Both the position numbers and the translations under genes were made by a program. A DNA stretch of 32,274 nucleotides from Syntrophus sp. (in: bacteria). Its GTDB lineage: Bacteria; Desulfobacterota; Syntrophorhabdia; Syntrophorhabdales; Syntrophorhabdaceae. Below the pieces are notes generated by a model. That model was not told the DNA's origin and made no database searches. It saw only the letters and a list, made by a program, of their open reading frames with translations. Shown piece after piece: positions 19,883 to 27,454 of the stretch (position 1 is its first letter; every line of letters starts with the position of its first letter). The stretch spans positions 1 to 32,274 of the forward strand of contig PNOF01000025.1 in NCBI GenBank assembly GCA_013824645.1, in the 5' to 3' direction.

Positions 19883-20728
19883 TTGAATATACTTATCGTA
19901 AGCGGCATTTCCGGTTCCGGAAAAACAACCTTCATGCGGGCCCTTGAGGATATAGGTTTTTTTTGCGCAGATAACTTTCCGCTCATACTCCTGGAAAAAT
20001 TTCTGGAACTCTATGAACACACTTCAGGGAAGTCCAACAACTGCGCCTTTGTTGTCGATATACGAGAAAGGGAGTTTTTTAACGAGGGAAAGCAGGTTTT
20101 ACAGGAAATAAAAAAGAAATTCGGGGCAAAAATTATCTTTCTCGAAAGTTCCGACGACATTCTCCTCAGGCGATATCGGGAGACGAGAAGAACGCACCCG
20201 CTCTATGCCTCGCCCAATATCAAGGATGCACTGAAGGAAGAACGGGACATTGTTGGCTGGATCAGGGATATTGCAGATCAGGTCATAGACACGACACACC
20301 TTACCCCTCATGAACTGAAACGTTTTGTTCTCAAGAAATACGCCAGCGAAGAACAAAGGATGAAGCTCAACATCATGTCCTTTGGATATGCCTCTGGAAT
20401 CCCACTGGAGGCCGATATGATTCTCGACGTGCGGTTTTTGCCAAACCCCTTTTTCGTGGAAGAATTGCGGGAGAAAACAGGGCTCTCTCACGAAGTCGGC
20501 GAGTTTATTAAATCCCAGGAAATGTACAAGAAATATTTTCTTTTGCTTTCCGATTTTTTGGTGTACCTTATACCTTTGTTTGAGAACGAAGGGAAAAGTT
20601 ATCTTACCATCTGTTTCGGATGCACGGGCGGTAAACACAGATCGGTGTTTATTGTGAATGAATTGACAGAGAACCTCGTGGCAATGGGCTATAACGTATC
20701 TACTATTCACAGGGATATCCACCGATAA
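19883..20728 (+). CDS. rapZ: RNase adapter RapZ
   Basis: A 281-residue nucleotide- and RNA-binding protein of the YvcJ/RapZ family; in E. coli it controls glmS through small RNAs and RNase E. The Walker A motif GISGSGKT lies at 8-15, followed by GFFCADNFP near 25-33, RRTHPL near 108, and the C-terminal GCTGGKHRSV near 254-263. A TTG start directly after the hprK stop gives the expected N-terminus MNILIVSGISGSG; no ATG fits. Coupling to hprK with no intergenic base is likely. What RNA it acts on here is unknown. Confidence 0.95.
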   Translation: MNILIVSGISGSGKTTFMRALEDIGFFCADNFPLILLEKFLELYEHTSGKSNNCAFVVDIREREFFNEGKQVLQEIKKKFGAKIIFLESSDDILLRRYRETRRTHPLYASPNIKDALKEERDIVGWIRDIADQVIDTTHLTPHELKRFVLKKYASEEQRMKLNIMSFGYASGIPLEADMILDVRFLPNPFFVEELREKTGLSHEVGEFIKSQEMYKKYFLLLSDFLVYLIPLFENEGKSYLTICFGCTGGKHRSVFIVNELTENLVAMGYNVSTIHRDIHR

Positions 20729-20739
20729 GGAGGATCGAT

Positions 20740-21150
20740 ATGACAGGGCTTGTTGTAGTTGCCCATTTCAATCTCGCCAGAGAAATGGTGGCAGCTACGG
20801 AACTCATAGTGGGAAAACAGGAACAATTTGAGGCTGTTGATATATTTCCCGATGCCCCCGTTGATACCATTAAGGAAAAAATTATTCAGGCGCTGAAGAA
20901 GGTTGAAGGCGGCGATGGCAGCATTATTCTTACGGATATGTTCGGGGGCACACCCTCCAATATAAGCCTTTCTTTTCTTGAGGAAGGCAAGATCGAGGTG
21001 GTAGCGGGTGTGAATTTACCAATGCTCATTAAGCTTGTTACCTACAGAGAAGGAAGGGGCATTGATGAGTTGTCCCGCTTCATTACCCAGTATGGTCAGA
21101 AAAATATCTACCTTGCCACGGATGTTTTGAAGGCAAGAAAGAAGGAATAG
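20740..21150 (+). CDS. PTS system mannose-type EIIA component
   Basis: A 136-residue EIIA-Man domain protein. The phosphorylated histidine is H9 in VVVAHF, and the conserved LTDMFGGTPSN lies at about 64-74. It is a stand-alone IIA; no IIB, IIC or IID gene is in the window, so it probably serves as a phosphate sink or regulator receiving phosphate from HPr. A good AAGGAGG Shine-Dalgarno overlaps the rapZ stop. The HPr gene follows after 5 bp. Confidence 0.92.
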   Translation: MTGLVVVAHFNLAREMVAATELIVGKQEQFEAVDIFPDAPVDTIKEKIIQALKKVEGGDGSIILTDMFGGTPSNISLSFLEEGKIEVVAGVNLPMLIKLVTYREGRGIDELSRFITQYGQKNIYLATDVLKARKKE

Positions 21151-21155
21151 GTTTT

Positions 21156-21422
21156 ATGCTGGAAGGGATATTTACCATCAGGAACAGACTCGGTCTCCAC
21201 GCTCGGGCCGCAGCGACCTTTGTGAAAACGGCAGCCGAATTCAAGGCCAATGTCTGGATGGAAAAAGACTCTATGCAGGTAAACGGGAAAAGCATCATGG
21301 GTCTTTTGATGCTGGCCTGTCCTCTTGGCAGTAAGGTTGTCCTCAAAGCAGAGGGGGACGACGAGAAGAAGGCTTTCGGTGAGCTTGGATCATTAATCAA
21401 TGACGGGTTTCATGAAGAATGA
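21156..21422 (+). CDS. ptsH: Phosphocarrier protein HPr
   Basis: An 88-residue carrier that passes phosphate from enzyme I to EIIA proteins. H15 is in NRLGLHARAA (10-19), and the regulatory serine S46 is in VNGKSIMGLL (42-51). Both sites are intact, so it can serve the EI relay and be a substrate of the HprK encoded 1.3 kb upstream. It is in the operon hprK-rapZ-EIIA-ptsH-ptsI and overlaps ptsI by 4 bp. Confidence 0.97.
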   Translation: MLEGIFTIRNRLGLHARAAATFVKTAAEFKANVWMEKDSMQVNGKSIMGLLMLACPLGSKVVLKAEGDDEKKAFGELGSLINDGFHEE

Positions 21423-23203
21423 GTGACGAATTGTTTATCAACAAATATCTAAAAGGCACCGGCGCCTCATCGGGGATTACGGCAGGTAAGGTATATCTTC
21501 TCGACCGGGGGGCCATTTCCATAACAAAATCGACCATCAGGGAAACGCAGGTAGAGAGAGAAATTCACCGGTTTAAAAACGCCATTCAGGCAGCCATCGA
21601 TGAACTCGGAGGCATTCAGGAAAAGGTCCTCGACGACGATGTAAAAAAACACGCCTTTATCATTGATGCCCACATGATGATTCTCCAGGATGATTTTTTC
21701 TCCCATTCCGTTGTTGATGCCATTAAAGAGGAAAAGATAAATGCTGAGTGGGCCCTTGATATGGTCACCTCCAAATTTCTTGTGAGTTTCGAAAAAGTTG
21801 AAGATCCTTATCTCAGAGAGAGGGGTCAGGACATAAAGCACATCTACGACAGGTTGATGAGGATTCTCGTAAAAGGCACGAAATCGGATATCGAAAAACG
21901 AAACGTAAAGGGTAAATCGATTATTATCGCCCACGACTTATCTCCTGCCGACACAATTCAGCTCAATTTGAATAAAATTTCAGGTTTTGTCACCGATGTG
22001 GGGGGCAGGACTTCTCATACGTCAATTGTTGCCAGGGCCCTCGAGATCCCGGCCGTTGTCGGTGTCAGTAATATTACGAGTCTTGTAAAAAATAACGATA
22101 CGATCATTGTCGATGGTGATGAAGGAATTGTCATCATTAATCCCACGCAAGAGGTCCAAAAGGACTACATCGCGAAACAACTCCACCTGAGAAGTCAGAG
22201 GAAAGAGCTTCTGAAGGTAGCCCACTTGAAGTCCGAGACAAAAGACGGCTTCAAGCTCAAGGCGGGAGCAAACATAGAGCTTCTTGCAGAGATGGATATT
22301 GTTGAAAAGTACGGCGCCCAAGGTATCGGACTCTACCGGACAGAGTATATTTATTTGTCAAGAAAGGACCTGCCTACCGAGATGGACCATTACCATATCT
22401 ACAGGAAGCTTGCAGAAAATAAAACCCTTGAGTATATCACCATCAGGACGCTGGACATAGGCGGTGATAAATTTGTCTCGGCAATTGATATACCGAAAGA
22501 GATAAACCCCGCAATGGGGCTTCGGGCAATACGGTTATGCCTCAGAGAGCTACCGCTTTTTAAGGCGCAGCTTATGGGGATTTTGCGTGCAAGCGCCTAT
22601 GGGCCCTTAAGAATAATGATCCCCATGATATCGGGTCTTGATGAGGTGAGAAAGACCAAGGCCATTATTGCTGAGTGCATGGACGAACTGCGCCACAAGA
22701 AAATAAGCTATAACAAGGATATAAAAATAGGCATCATGATAGAAGTGCCTGCGGCCTGTATGATAAGCGACAAGCTTGCACAGGAGGTCGATTTTTTCAG
22801 TATCGGGACCAATGATCTTATTCAGTATACCCTTGCAATTGACAGGGTCAACGAATACGTTTCCTATTTATATGAGCCCCTTCACCCGGCCGTCATCAGG
22901 CTCATAAAAAAAGCTGTTGACGATGCCCATGCGCATAAAATAGATATTGCTTTATGCGGGGAGATGGCGGGGGAACCTTTGTATATCCCCGTGCTCCTGG
23001 GTTTAGGGCTTGACGAGATAAGCATGAACCCCTATTCAATCCCAAGGGCAAAAAAGGTTATCAGGGGGCTTGAACAAGACTATTGCCGGGAACTTGTGGA
23101 AGAGATCATGAAAAAGGACTCTCCCGGAGAGGCGAAAACGCTCCTCCGAAGCGAAATGGTAAGGATGTTCCCGAAGGATTTTGCGAAAAGTAATGAAGAT
23201 TAA
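21419..23203 (+). CDS. ptsI: PTS enzyme I (phosphoenolpyruvate-protein phosphotransferase)
   Basis: A 594-residue cytoplasmic enzyme that transfers phosphate from phosphoenolpyruvate to HPr. The phosphorylated histidine is H200 in [13 protein letters not shown]. The C-terminal PEP-binding barrel shows [11 protein letters not shown] near 302-312, IGIMIEVPA near 441-449, [13 protein letters not shown] near 461-473 and the active-site cysteine in LCGEMAGEP near 519. There is no N-terminal GAF domain, so it is the general EI and not PtsP. With no permease nearby it most likely drives a regulatory relay. Confidence 0.97.
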   Translation: MSDELFINKYLKGTGASSGITAGKVYLLDRGAISITKSTIRETQVEREIHRFKNAIQAAIDELGGIQEKVLDDDVKKHAFIIDAHMMILQDDFFSHSVVDAIKEEKINAEWALDMVTSKFLVSFEKVEDPYLRERGQDIKHIYDRLMRILVKGTKSDIEKRNVKGKSIIIAHDLSPADTIQLNLNKISGFVTDVGGRTSHTSIVARALEIPAVVGVSNITSLVKNNDTIIVDGDEGIVIINPTQEVQKDYIAKQLHLRSQRKELLKVAHLKSETKDGFKLKAGANIELLAEMDIVEKYGAQGIGLYRTEYIYLSRKDLPTEMDHYHIYRKLAENKTLEYITIRTLDIGGDKFVSAIDIPKEINPAMGLRAIRLCLRELPLFKAQLMGILRASAYGPLRIMIPMISGLDEVRKTKAIIAECMDELRHKKISYNKDIKIGIMIEVPAACMISDKLAQEVDFFSIGTNDLIQYTLAIDRVNEYVSYLYEPLHPAVIRLIKKAVDDAHAHKIDIALCGEMAGEPLYIPVLLGLGLDEISMNPYSIPRAKKVIRGLEQDYCRELVEEIMKKDSPGEAKTLLRSEMVRMFPKDFAKSNED

Positions 23204-23229
23204 CTTTAAATAAAGATGGAGGTAGTAAC

Positions 23230-24390
23230 ATGGGGATGAGCAGATTTCTTTTTTCATCAGAATCGGTCGCCGAAGGGCATCCGGACAAGGTTGCCGACCA
23301 GATATCGGATGCAGTTCTCGATGCTATCATTGAACAGGACCCGAAGGCGCGGGTAGCCTGTGAAACATATGTTACAACAGGGCTTGCACTCGTTGGCGGA
23401 GAGATTACCACAAAGTGTTATGCCAATATTCCCGACATTGTCAGGCAGACCGTAAAGGAGATCGGATATAATGATTCGTCTATGGGTTTTGATTGGGAAA
23501 CATGTGCGGTACTAACGGCCATTGATGAGCAGTCACCGGACATCGCCATGGGTGTTGATGAATCGGGCGACCACGAACAGGGCGCCGGAGACCAGGGCTT
23601 GATGTTCGGCTATGCCTGTAATGAGACACCGGAATATATGCCCATGTCCATTATGTATGCCCATAAGCTCGTGACGCGACTTGCCGAGGTGCGCAAGAAA
23701 GGTATTCTTAATTTCTTAAGACCTGACGGCAAAAGCCAGGTAACCATTGAATATATTGATAAAAAGCCTGTAAGGGTTGATGCTGTTGTCATTGCCGCAC
23801 AGCATAACCCTGACGTGACCATTGAAAAGATCAGAGAAGGTATTACCGAAGAAGTGATTAAAAAAATTGTACCCGCAGAACTCATGGACGCAAAAACAAA
23901 AATATATATTAATTCCACGGGAAGATTTGTCGTGGGCGGCCCCAAGGGAGACTGCGGAATGACGGGCCGGAAGATTATTGTCGATACCTACGGCGGCGGG
24001 TATCACGGCGGCGGCGCATTCTCCGGCAAGGACCCCTCAAAGGTAGACAGGAGCGCATCATACATGGCGCGCTATATCGCGAAAAACCTTGTGGCAGCAG
24101 GCCTTGCCGAAAAGATTGAGCTACAGGTTGCATATACTATCGGTGTTGCGAGGCCGGTCTCGGTTATGATTAATACCGATGGGACATCGAAAATCAGTCC
24201 AGACAGAATATCCCAAATCGTTCTGGAGCTTTTCGATTTAAGGCCTGCAAAGATTATTGAAAAGCTGGACCTCCTGAGACCCATCTATAAGAGGACGGCC
24301 TGCGGCGGACACTTCGGACGGAACGAAGAAGGCTTTACCTGGGAAAAGCTCGATATGGTCGAAGCAATCAGAAAGGCCGCAGGTATATAA
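23230..24390 (+). CDS. metK: S-adenosylmethionine synthetase
   Basis: A 386-residue enzyme making S-adenosylmethionine from methionine and ATP. Signature segments are [16 protein letters not shown] at about 10-25, [12 protein letters not shown] near 118-129 and [16 protein letters not shown] near 258-273 with catalytic lysines. A clear Shine-Dalgarno (GGAGG, 23218-23222) precedes the ATG at 23230; the ATG at 23236 (MSRFLF) is an alternative two codons later. It is separated by 26 bp from ptsI and by 95 bp from ahcY. No SAM riboswitch fits the short upstream gap. Confidence 0.98.
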   Translation: MGMSRFLFSSESVAEGHPDKVADQISDAVLDAIIEQDPKARVACETYVTTGLALVGGEITTKCYANIPDIVRQTVKEIGYNDSSMGFDWETCAVLTAIDEQSPDIAMGVDESGDHEQGAGDQGLMFGYACNETPEYMPMSIMYAHKLVTRLAEVRKKGILNFLRPDGKSQVTIEYIDKKPVRVDAVVIAAQHNPDVTIEKIREGITEEVIKKIVPAELMDAKTKIYINSTGRFVVGGPKGDCGMTGRKIIVDTYGGGYHGGGAFSGKDPSKVDRSASYMARYIAKNLVAAGLAEKIELQVAYTIGVARPVSVMINTDGTSKISPDRISQIVLELFDLRPAKIIEKLDLLRPIYKRTACGGHFGRNEEGFTWEKLDMVEAIRKAAGI

Positions 24391-24442
24391 AGCGTAGAGC
24401 TGTTAGAAGACAGTGACCGGCGCTTTACCGGAACGATAACAG

Positions 24443-24461
24443 ACGTTACAGGATTTAACGT
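24443..24461 (+). promoter_or_regulatory. Small hairpin in the metK-ahcY spacer
   Basis: ACGTTA and TAACGT are perfect 6-bp arms around CAGGATT, about 25 nt ahead of the ahcY start and before its GGAGG Shine-Dalgarno. No T-run follows. The 95-nt spacer does not show the conserved features of an S-adenosylhomocysteine riboswitch that I could recognise. Function unknown. Confidence 0.3.
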
Positions 24462-24485
24462 TGAGAATTTATTTGGAGGATACAC

Positions 24486-25811
24486 ATGGACTATGATGTA
24501 AAGGATATAAAGCTTGCAGACACGGGATTGGAAAGGATCGAATGGGCGGCTCGAAGAATGCCTGTACTGAAAAAAATTCAGGAAAGGTTTGCAAAGGAAA
24601 AACCCTTAAAGGGTGCCAGGATTTCCTGCTGTCTTCACGTTACGACAGAGACGGCCAACCTGATGAAGACATTGAAAGACGGCGGCGCCGAGGTGGCCCT
24701 CTGCGCATCAAACCCTCTTTCCACCCAGGACGAGTCAGCGGCAGCTATTGTAAAACACTTCAAGATTCCCACCTTTGCAATAAAAGGCGAAAACGAAGAC
24801 CAGTATTACGAACATCTCATGAAAGCTTTGGCTTTTATGCCCAATATTACCATGGACGACGGCGCTGATCTTGTAGGGGCGCTCCATATGATAGCCCTCG
24901 AAAAGTACGATTCGCTTCATAGCAAAATAAGGAACTGGGTCAAGAAGCTCGACGCGAAAACGAGAAGGTCTCTCGTGACCGGTGTTGCCGGCTCCATGGA
25001 AGAGACCACGACGGGCGTCATCAGGCTGAAGAGCATGGAAAAGGAAAACATACTCCGTTTCCCCATTGTTGCCGTAAATGATGCATTGACGAAACATATG
25101 TTCGATAACCGCTACGGGACAGGCCAGAGCACCATCGACGGTATCTTACGGGCAACGAATATCCTCCTTGCCGGGGCCACCTTTGTGCTGGCCGGTTACG
25201 GCTGGTGCGGCAAGGGTGTCGCCATGCGGGCAAAGGGACTGGGCGCCCACGTTATCGTAACGGAAGTCGACCCCTTGCGCGCTCTGGAAGCCCACATGGA
25301 CGGCTTCGAGGTCATGGCGATGGAAAAGGCGGCGCCATTGGGTGATATCTTCGTGACGACTACCGGCGATATCCATGTAATCAGAAAAGAGCACTTCAAG
25401 AAGATGAAAGATGGCGCCATCGTGGCTAATTCCGGTCACTTCAATGTAGAGATTGACATCAATGCCCTGGAAAAACTGTCAAAAGGGAAAAGGAGATTCA
25501 GAGAGTTTATCGATGAATATACCCTCCCCGGCGGCAAGAAGATCTTTCTTCTCGGTGAAGGGAGACTTGTCAACCTTGCCTGTGCAGAAGGCCATCCGTC
25601 AGATGTTATGGATATGAGTTTTGCCAACCAGTCGCTCTGCTCGGAATATATGTGGAAAAATGCAAAGAAACTGGGAAAGAAGGTCTACTCGGTGCCCAAG
25701 GAGATTGATGAAAATGTTGCCTTGCTGAAGCTCGCTGCTTCAGGTGTCACCATCGATGAACTGACGAGCGAACAGAAGATATATCTTTCATCCTGGGAAA
25801 TGGGTACATGA
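24486..25811 (+). CDS. ahcY: Adenosylhomocysteinase
   Basis: A 441-residue NAD-dependent hydrolase splitting S-adenosylhomocysteine into homocysteine and adenosine, thus relieving inhibition of methyltransferases. Substrate-site segments include [12 protein letters not shown] near 49-60, [11 protein letters not shown] near 72-82 and [18 protein letters not shown] near 196-213. The NAD-binding loop is [13 protein letters not shown] near 235-247, and the C-terminus has [14 protein letters not shown] near 367-380. Upstream is metK; downstream, with a 4-bp overlap, is a PfkB-family kinase. The order matches the methyl cycle. Confidence 0.96.
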   Translation: MDYDVKDIKLADTGLERIEWAARRMPVLKKIQERFAKEKPLKGARISCCLHVTTETANLMKTLKDGGAEVALCASNPLSTQDESAAAIVKHFKIPTFAIKGENEDQYYEHLMKALAFMPNITMDDGADLVGALHMIALEKYDSLHSKIRNWVKKLDAKTRRSLVTGVAGSMEETTTGVIRLKSMEKENILRFPIVAVNDALTKHMFDNRYGTGQSTIDGILRATNILLAGATFVLAGYGWCGKGVAMRAKGLGAHVIVTEVDPLRALEAHMDGFEVMAMEKAAPLGDIFVTTTGDIHVIRKEHFKKMKDGAIVANSGHFNVEIDINALEKLSKGKRRFREFIDEYTLPGGKKIFLLGEGRLVNLACAEGHPSDVMDMSFANQSLCSEYMWKNAKKLGKKVYSVPKEIDENVALLKLAASGVTIDELTSEQKIYLSSWEMGT

Positions 25812-26728
25812 TAAAGCTCCTTGTTGCCGGAACCGTTGCCTACGATTCAATTGAAACACCCTTTGGAAAAGCGGAAAACGTGCTGGGAGGGTCGGCGCTC
25901 CATTTTACCAATGCGGCCAGCTTTTTTACCGATGTCGGTATTGTGGCCACCGTCGGGGCGGATTTTAACCTCGAAGACATTGCCTTCTTGAAAGAGAGAA
26001 ATGTTGATATGGCCGGTCTTGAAGTTGATAGTCAGGGCAAGACGTTCCGGTGGGAAGGGAAATACAATTATGACCTCAATCAGGCCATTACCCTCAAGAC
26101 AGAGCTCAACGTTATAGAGAATTTTAAACCAAAAGTGCCTCCACAGTTCCGGGATGCCGATTTTCTCTTTCTTGCCAATATTGATCCCGAACTCCAGGCC
26201 CACGTTATCAGTCAGGTGAAGTCGCCAACGGCTATTGTCCTGGATACGATGAATTTCTGGATCGAGAGTAAATTCGACAGGCTCATGGATGTTATCGAAA
26301 AGGTCCATATGCTTATCATCAACGAAGCGGAACTGAGGGAGATTACCAAAGAGCATAACCTTGTGAAAGGGGCTCGCAAACTGATAGATCGCGGGCCTTC
26401 CTGTATTGTCGTGAAGCGCGGCGAGTACGGCGTTTTTATGATGAGTGAGGAAGAGTTGTTCCTCGCGCCCGCTTTTCCGCTGGAAGATGTTTTTGATCCC
26501 ACTGGCGCAGGGGATACCTTTGCGGGCGGTTTCATGGGATATCTCGCCAATGTCGGTGATGCCAGCTTTGAGACGCTCAAGCAGGCCATTGTCATGGGGA
26601 CCGTCATGGCTTCCTTTAATGTGGAAGAGTTCAGCATCAATAGAATTAAGAAGCTGAGTTATAATGAGATTAAAGAGAGATATTCGGCGTTTAAGGGGGT
26701 TATGCAGTTCGGCGAGTGTACCCTGTAG
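25808..26728 (+). CDS. PfkB-family kinase, probable adenosine kinase
   Basis: A 306-residue ribokinase-family protein. The N-terminal substrate-side motif [11 protein letters not shown] lies near 27-37, and the C-terminal signature [13 protein letters not shown] at 230-242 carries the catalytic base D236 and the anion hole. It is coupled to ahcY by a 4-bp overlap. Adenosine is a product of AhcY and must be removed to pull that reversible reaction, so adenosine kinase is the most economical inference. Sequence alone does not settle substrate: ribose or another nucleoside remains possible. The stop lies 7 bp before an inverted-repeat element. Confidence 0.85.
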   Translation: MIKLLVAGTVAYDSIETPFGKAENVLGGSALHFTNAASFFTDVGIVATVGADFNLEDIAFLKERNVDMAGLEVDSQGKTFRWEGKYNYDLNQAITLKTELNVIENFKPKVPPQFRDADFLFLANIDPELQAHVISQVKSPTAIVLDTMNFWIESKFDRLMDVIEKVHMLIINEAELREITKEHNLVKGARKLIDRGPSCIVVKRGEYGVFMMSEEELFLAPAFPLEDVFDPTGAGDTFAGGFMGYLANVGDASFETLKQAIVMGTVMASFNVEEFSINRIKKLSYNEIKERYSAFKGVMQFGECTL

Positions 26729-26735
26729 GGGGTTG

Positions 26736-26862
26736 GCGCCGATCCATATTCATCCATATAACACGCTTCCCTCAGGGCCGCGCAATACTCGACGTAGCGC
26801 TGCTACGCCTCCGTTTGGCGACCCTTCGTCATCGCGCTCTCTGGATGAATCTGAATCGGCGC
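26736..26862. mobile_element. Inverted-repeat-bounded element (MITE- or REP-like)
   Basis: Arms at 26736-26756 (GCGCCGATCC...CATCCA) and 26842-26862 (TGGATG...CGGCGC) match as inverted repeats at 19 of 21 positions. The 85-bp interior holds a second palindrome, CGTAGC-GCT-GCTACG at 26793-26807. No coding capacity and no obvious target-site duplication were seen. It lies between convergent genes (pfkB and the secreted protein) and could also act as a transcript end. The type is a guess from structure. Confidence 0.5.
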
Positions 26863-27042
26863 AGTGCACTTGTCTGTTTCACTTACAAATAATATAGATG
26901 CTCCATGGGTCGAGGGTGAGAATTACCACAAAGAAGCAACAACGTCCCTATGGTGTTGGCGTCCCCAAGGTGTTTATATGTCTCGTGTTGAGGGCAAGGC
27001 ACTCTATTTTCTTCTTGGTTCACAATCTTTTCTGAAAAAAGT
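26863..27042. other. Spacer with no recognised gene
   Basis: Together with the element before it this makes a 314-bp gap between convergent genes. A plus-strand reading frame passes through but runs antisense into the clearly real secreted-protein gene, so it is not called. A weak hairpin (AAAGT/ACTTT around 27038-27062) with a T-run on the minus strand near 27035 might end the minus-strand transcript. Confidence 0.4.
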
Positions 27043-27396
27043 CTACCGGGCACAAACTTTAAAGTCTGATCCTTCCCAACATGCTTTATCCTTCTGGGAA
27101 CGCTTTGCTTCTCCCCACCTTGAGTTGTTCCCGTTACTTGTCAGACCACGTACCTCTGCTACCTCTTTTTCAACTATTGTCACCGAGACCACCAATATAT
27201 CATCATATAATGGTTTGTCCTTCCGGACGCTTGACAGAGAGAACGAGCCACCCGGCTCATCAGGCATGAAAACGCACTTACCTTTGTAATCAATTGTTTT
27301 GCCGGAACTAATTTCACACTTTGCAATTTTATCAGCCCCGAATGAGATCTGTGCACACATCACAACCATTGTCACGCTCATGATAATTTTCAGCAT
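27043..27396 (-). CDS. Small secreted protein with four cysteines, function unknown
   Basis: A 117-residue protein with a clear signal peptide (MLKIIMSVTMVVMCAQISFG, cleavage likely after residue 20). The mature part has exactly four cysteines (C27, C41, C106, C115), suggesting two disulfides in the periplasm. The C-terminal half holds a patterned block with NSRWGEAKRS at 91-100 and CWEGSDF at 106-112 that looks conserved rather than random. An excellent AAAAGGAGG Shine-Dalgarno lies 5 nt before the ATG. It is 58 bp downstream of the metallophosphoesterase and probably shares its transcript. No function is assigned. Confidence 0.8.
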   Translation of the reverse strand: MLKIIMSVTMVVMCAQISFGADKIAKCEISSGKTIDYKGKCVFMPDEPGGSFSLSSVRKDKPLYDDILVVSVTIVEKEVAEVRGLTSNGNNSRWGEAKRSQKDKACWEGSDFKVCAR

Positions 27397-27430
27397 TGAA
27401 TCCTCCTTTTCTAAAACGCGTGTCTATCAT
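27332..27430 (-). CDS. Possible 32-codon leader ORF overlapping the secreted-protein gene
   Basis: An ATG at 27430-27428 stands 7 nt after a perfect AAGGAGG (27444-27438) and opens a 32-codon frame (start MIDTRFRKGG) that ends inside the secreted-protein gene in another frame. The next gene has its own, nearly identical AAAAGGAGGATT site 34 bp later. The pair looks like a duplicated ribosome-binding segment. Whether the short frame is translated is unknown; it might couple translation from the upstream gene. Confidence 0.3.
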   Translation of the reverse strand: MIDTRFRKGGFNAENYHERDNGCDVCTDLIRG

Positions 27431-27454
27431 AAAAAATCCTCCTTCACGAATCAA

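Noticed and set aside
24391-24485. Possible S-adenosylhomocysteine or SAM riboswitch before ahcY
   Set aside because: Only a 6-bp hairpin and a CCGG/CCGG pair were found; the conserved core of the known SAH or SAM riboswitches was not recognised.
26900-26990. A faint resemblance of one plus-strand frame to the start of a methyltransferase (YGVGVPKVF)
   Set aside because: Only a handful of residues match by eye, the frame breaks soon after, and no further methyltransferase motif appears on either strand.
26864-27289. A 141-codon plus-strand frame after the inverted-repeat element
   Set aside because: More than half of it is antisense to the secreted-protein gene, which has a signal peptide and a strong Shine-Dalgarno. 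The remaining part has no motif or ribosome-binding site.
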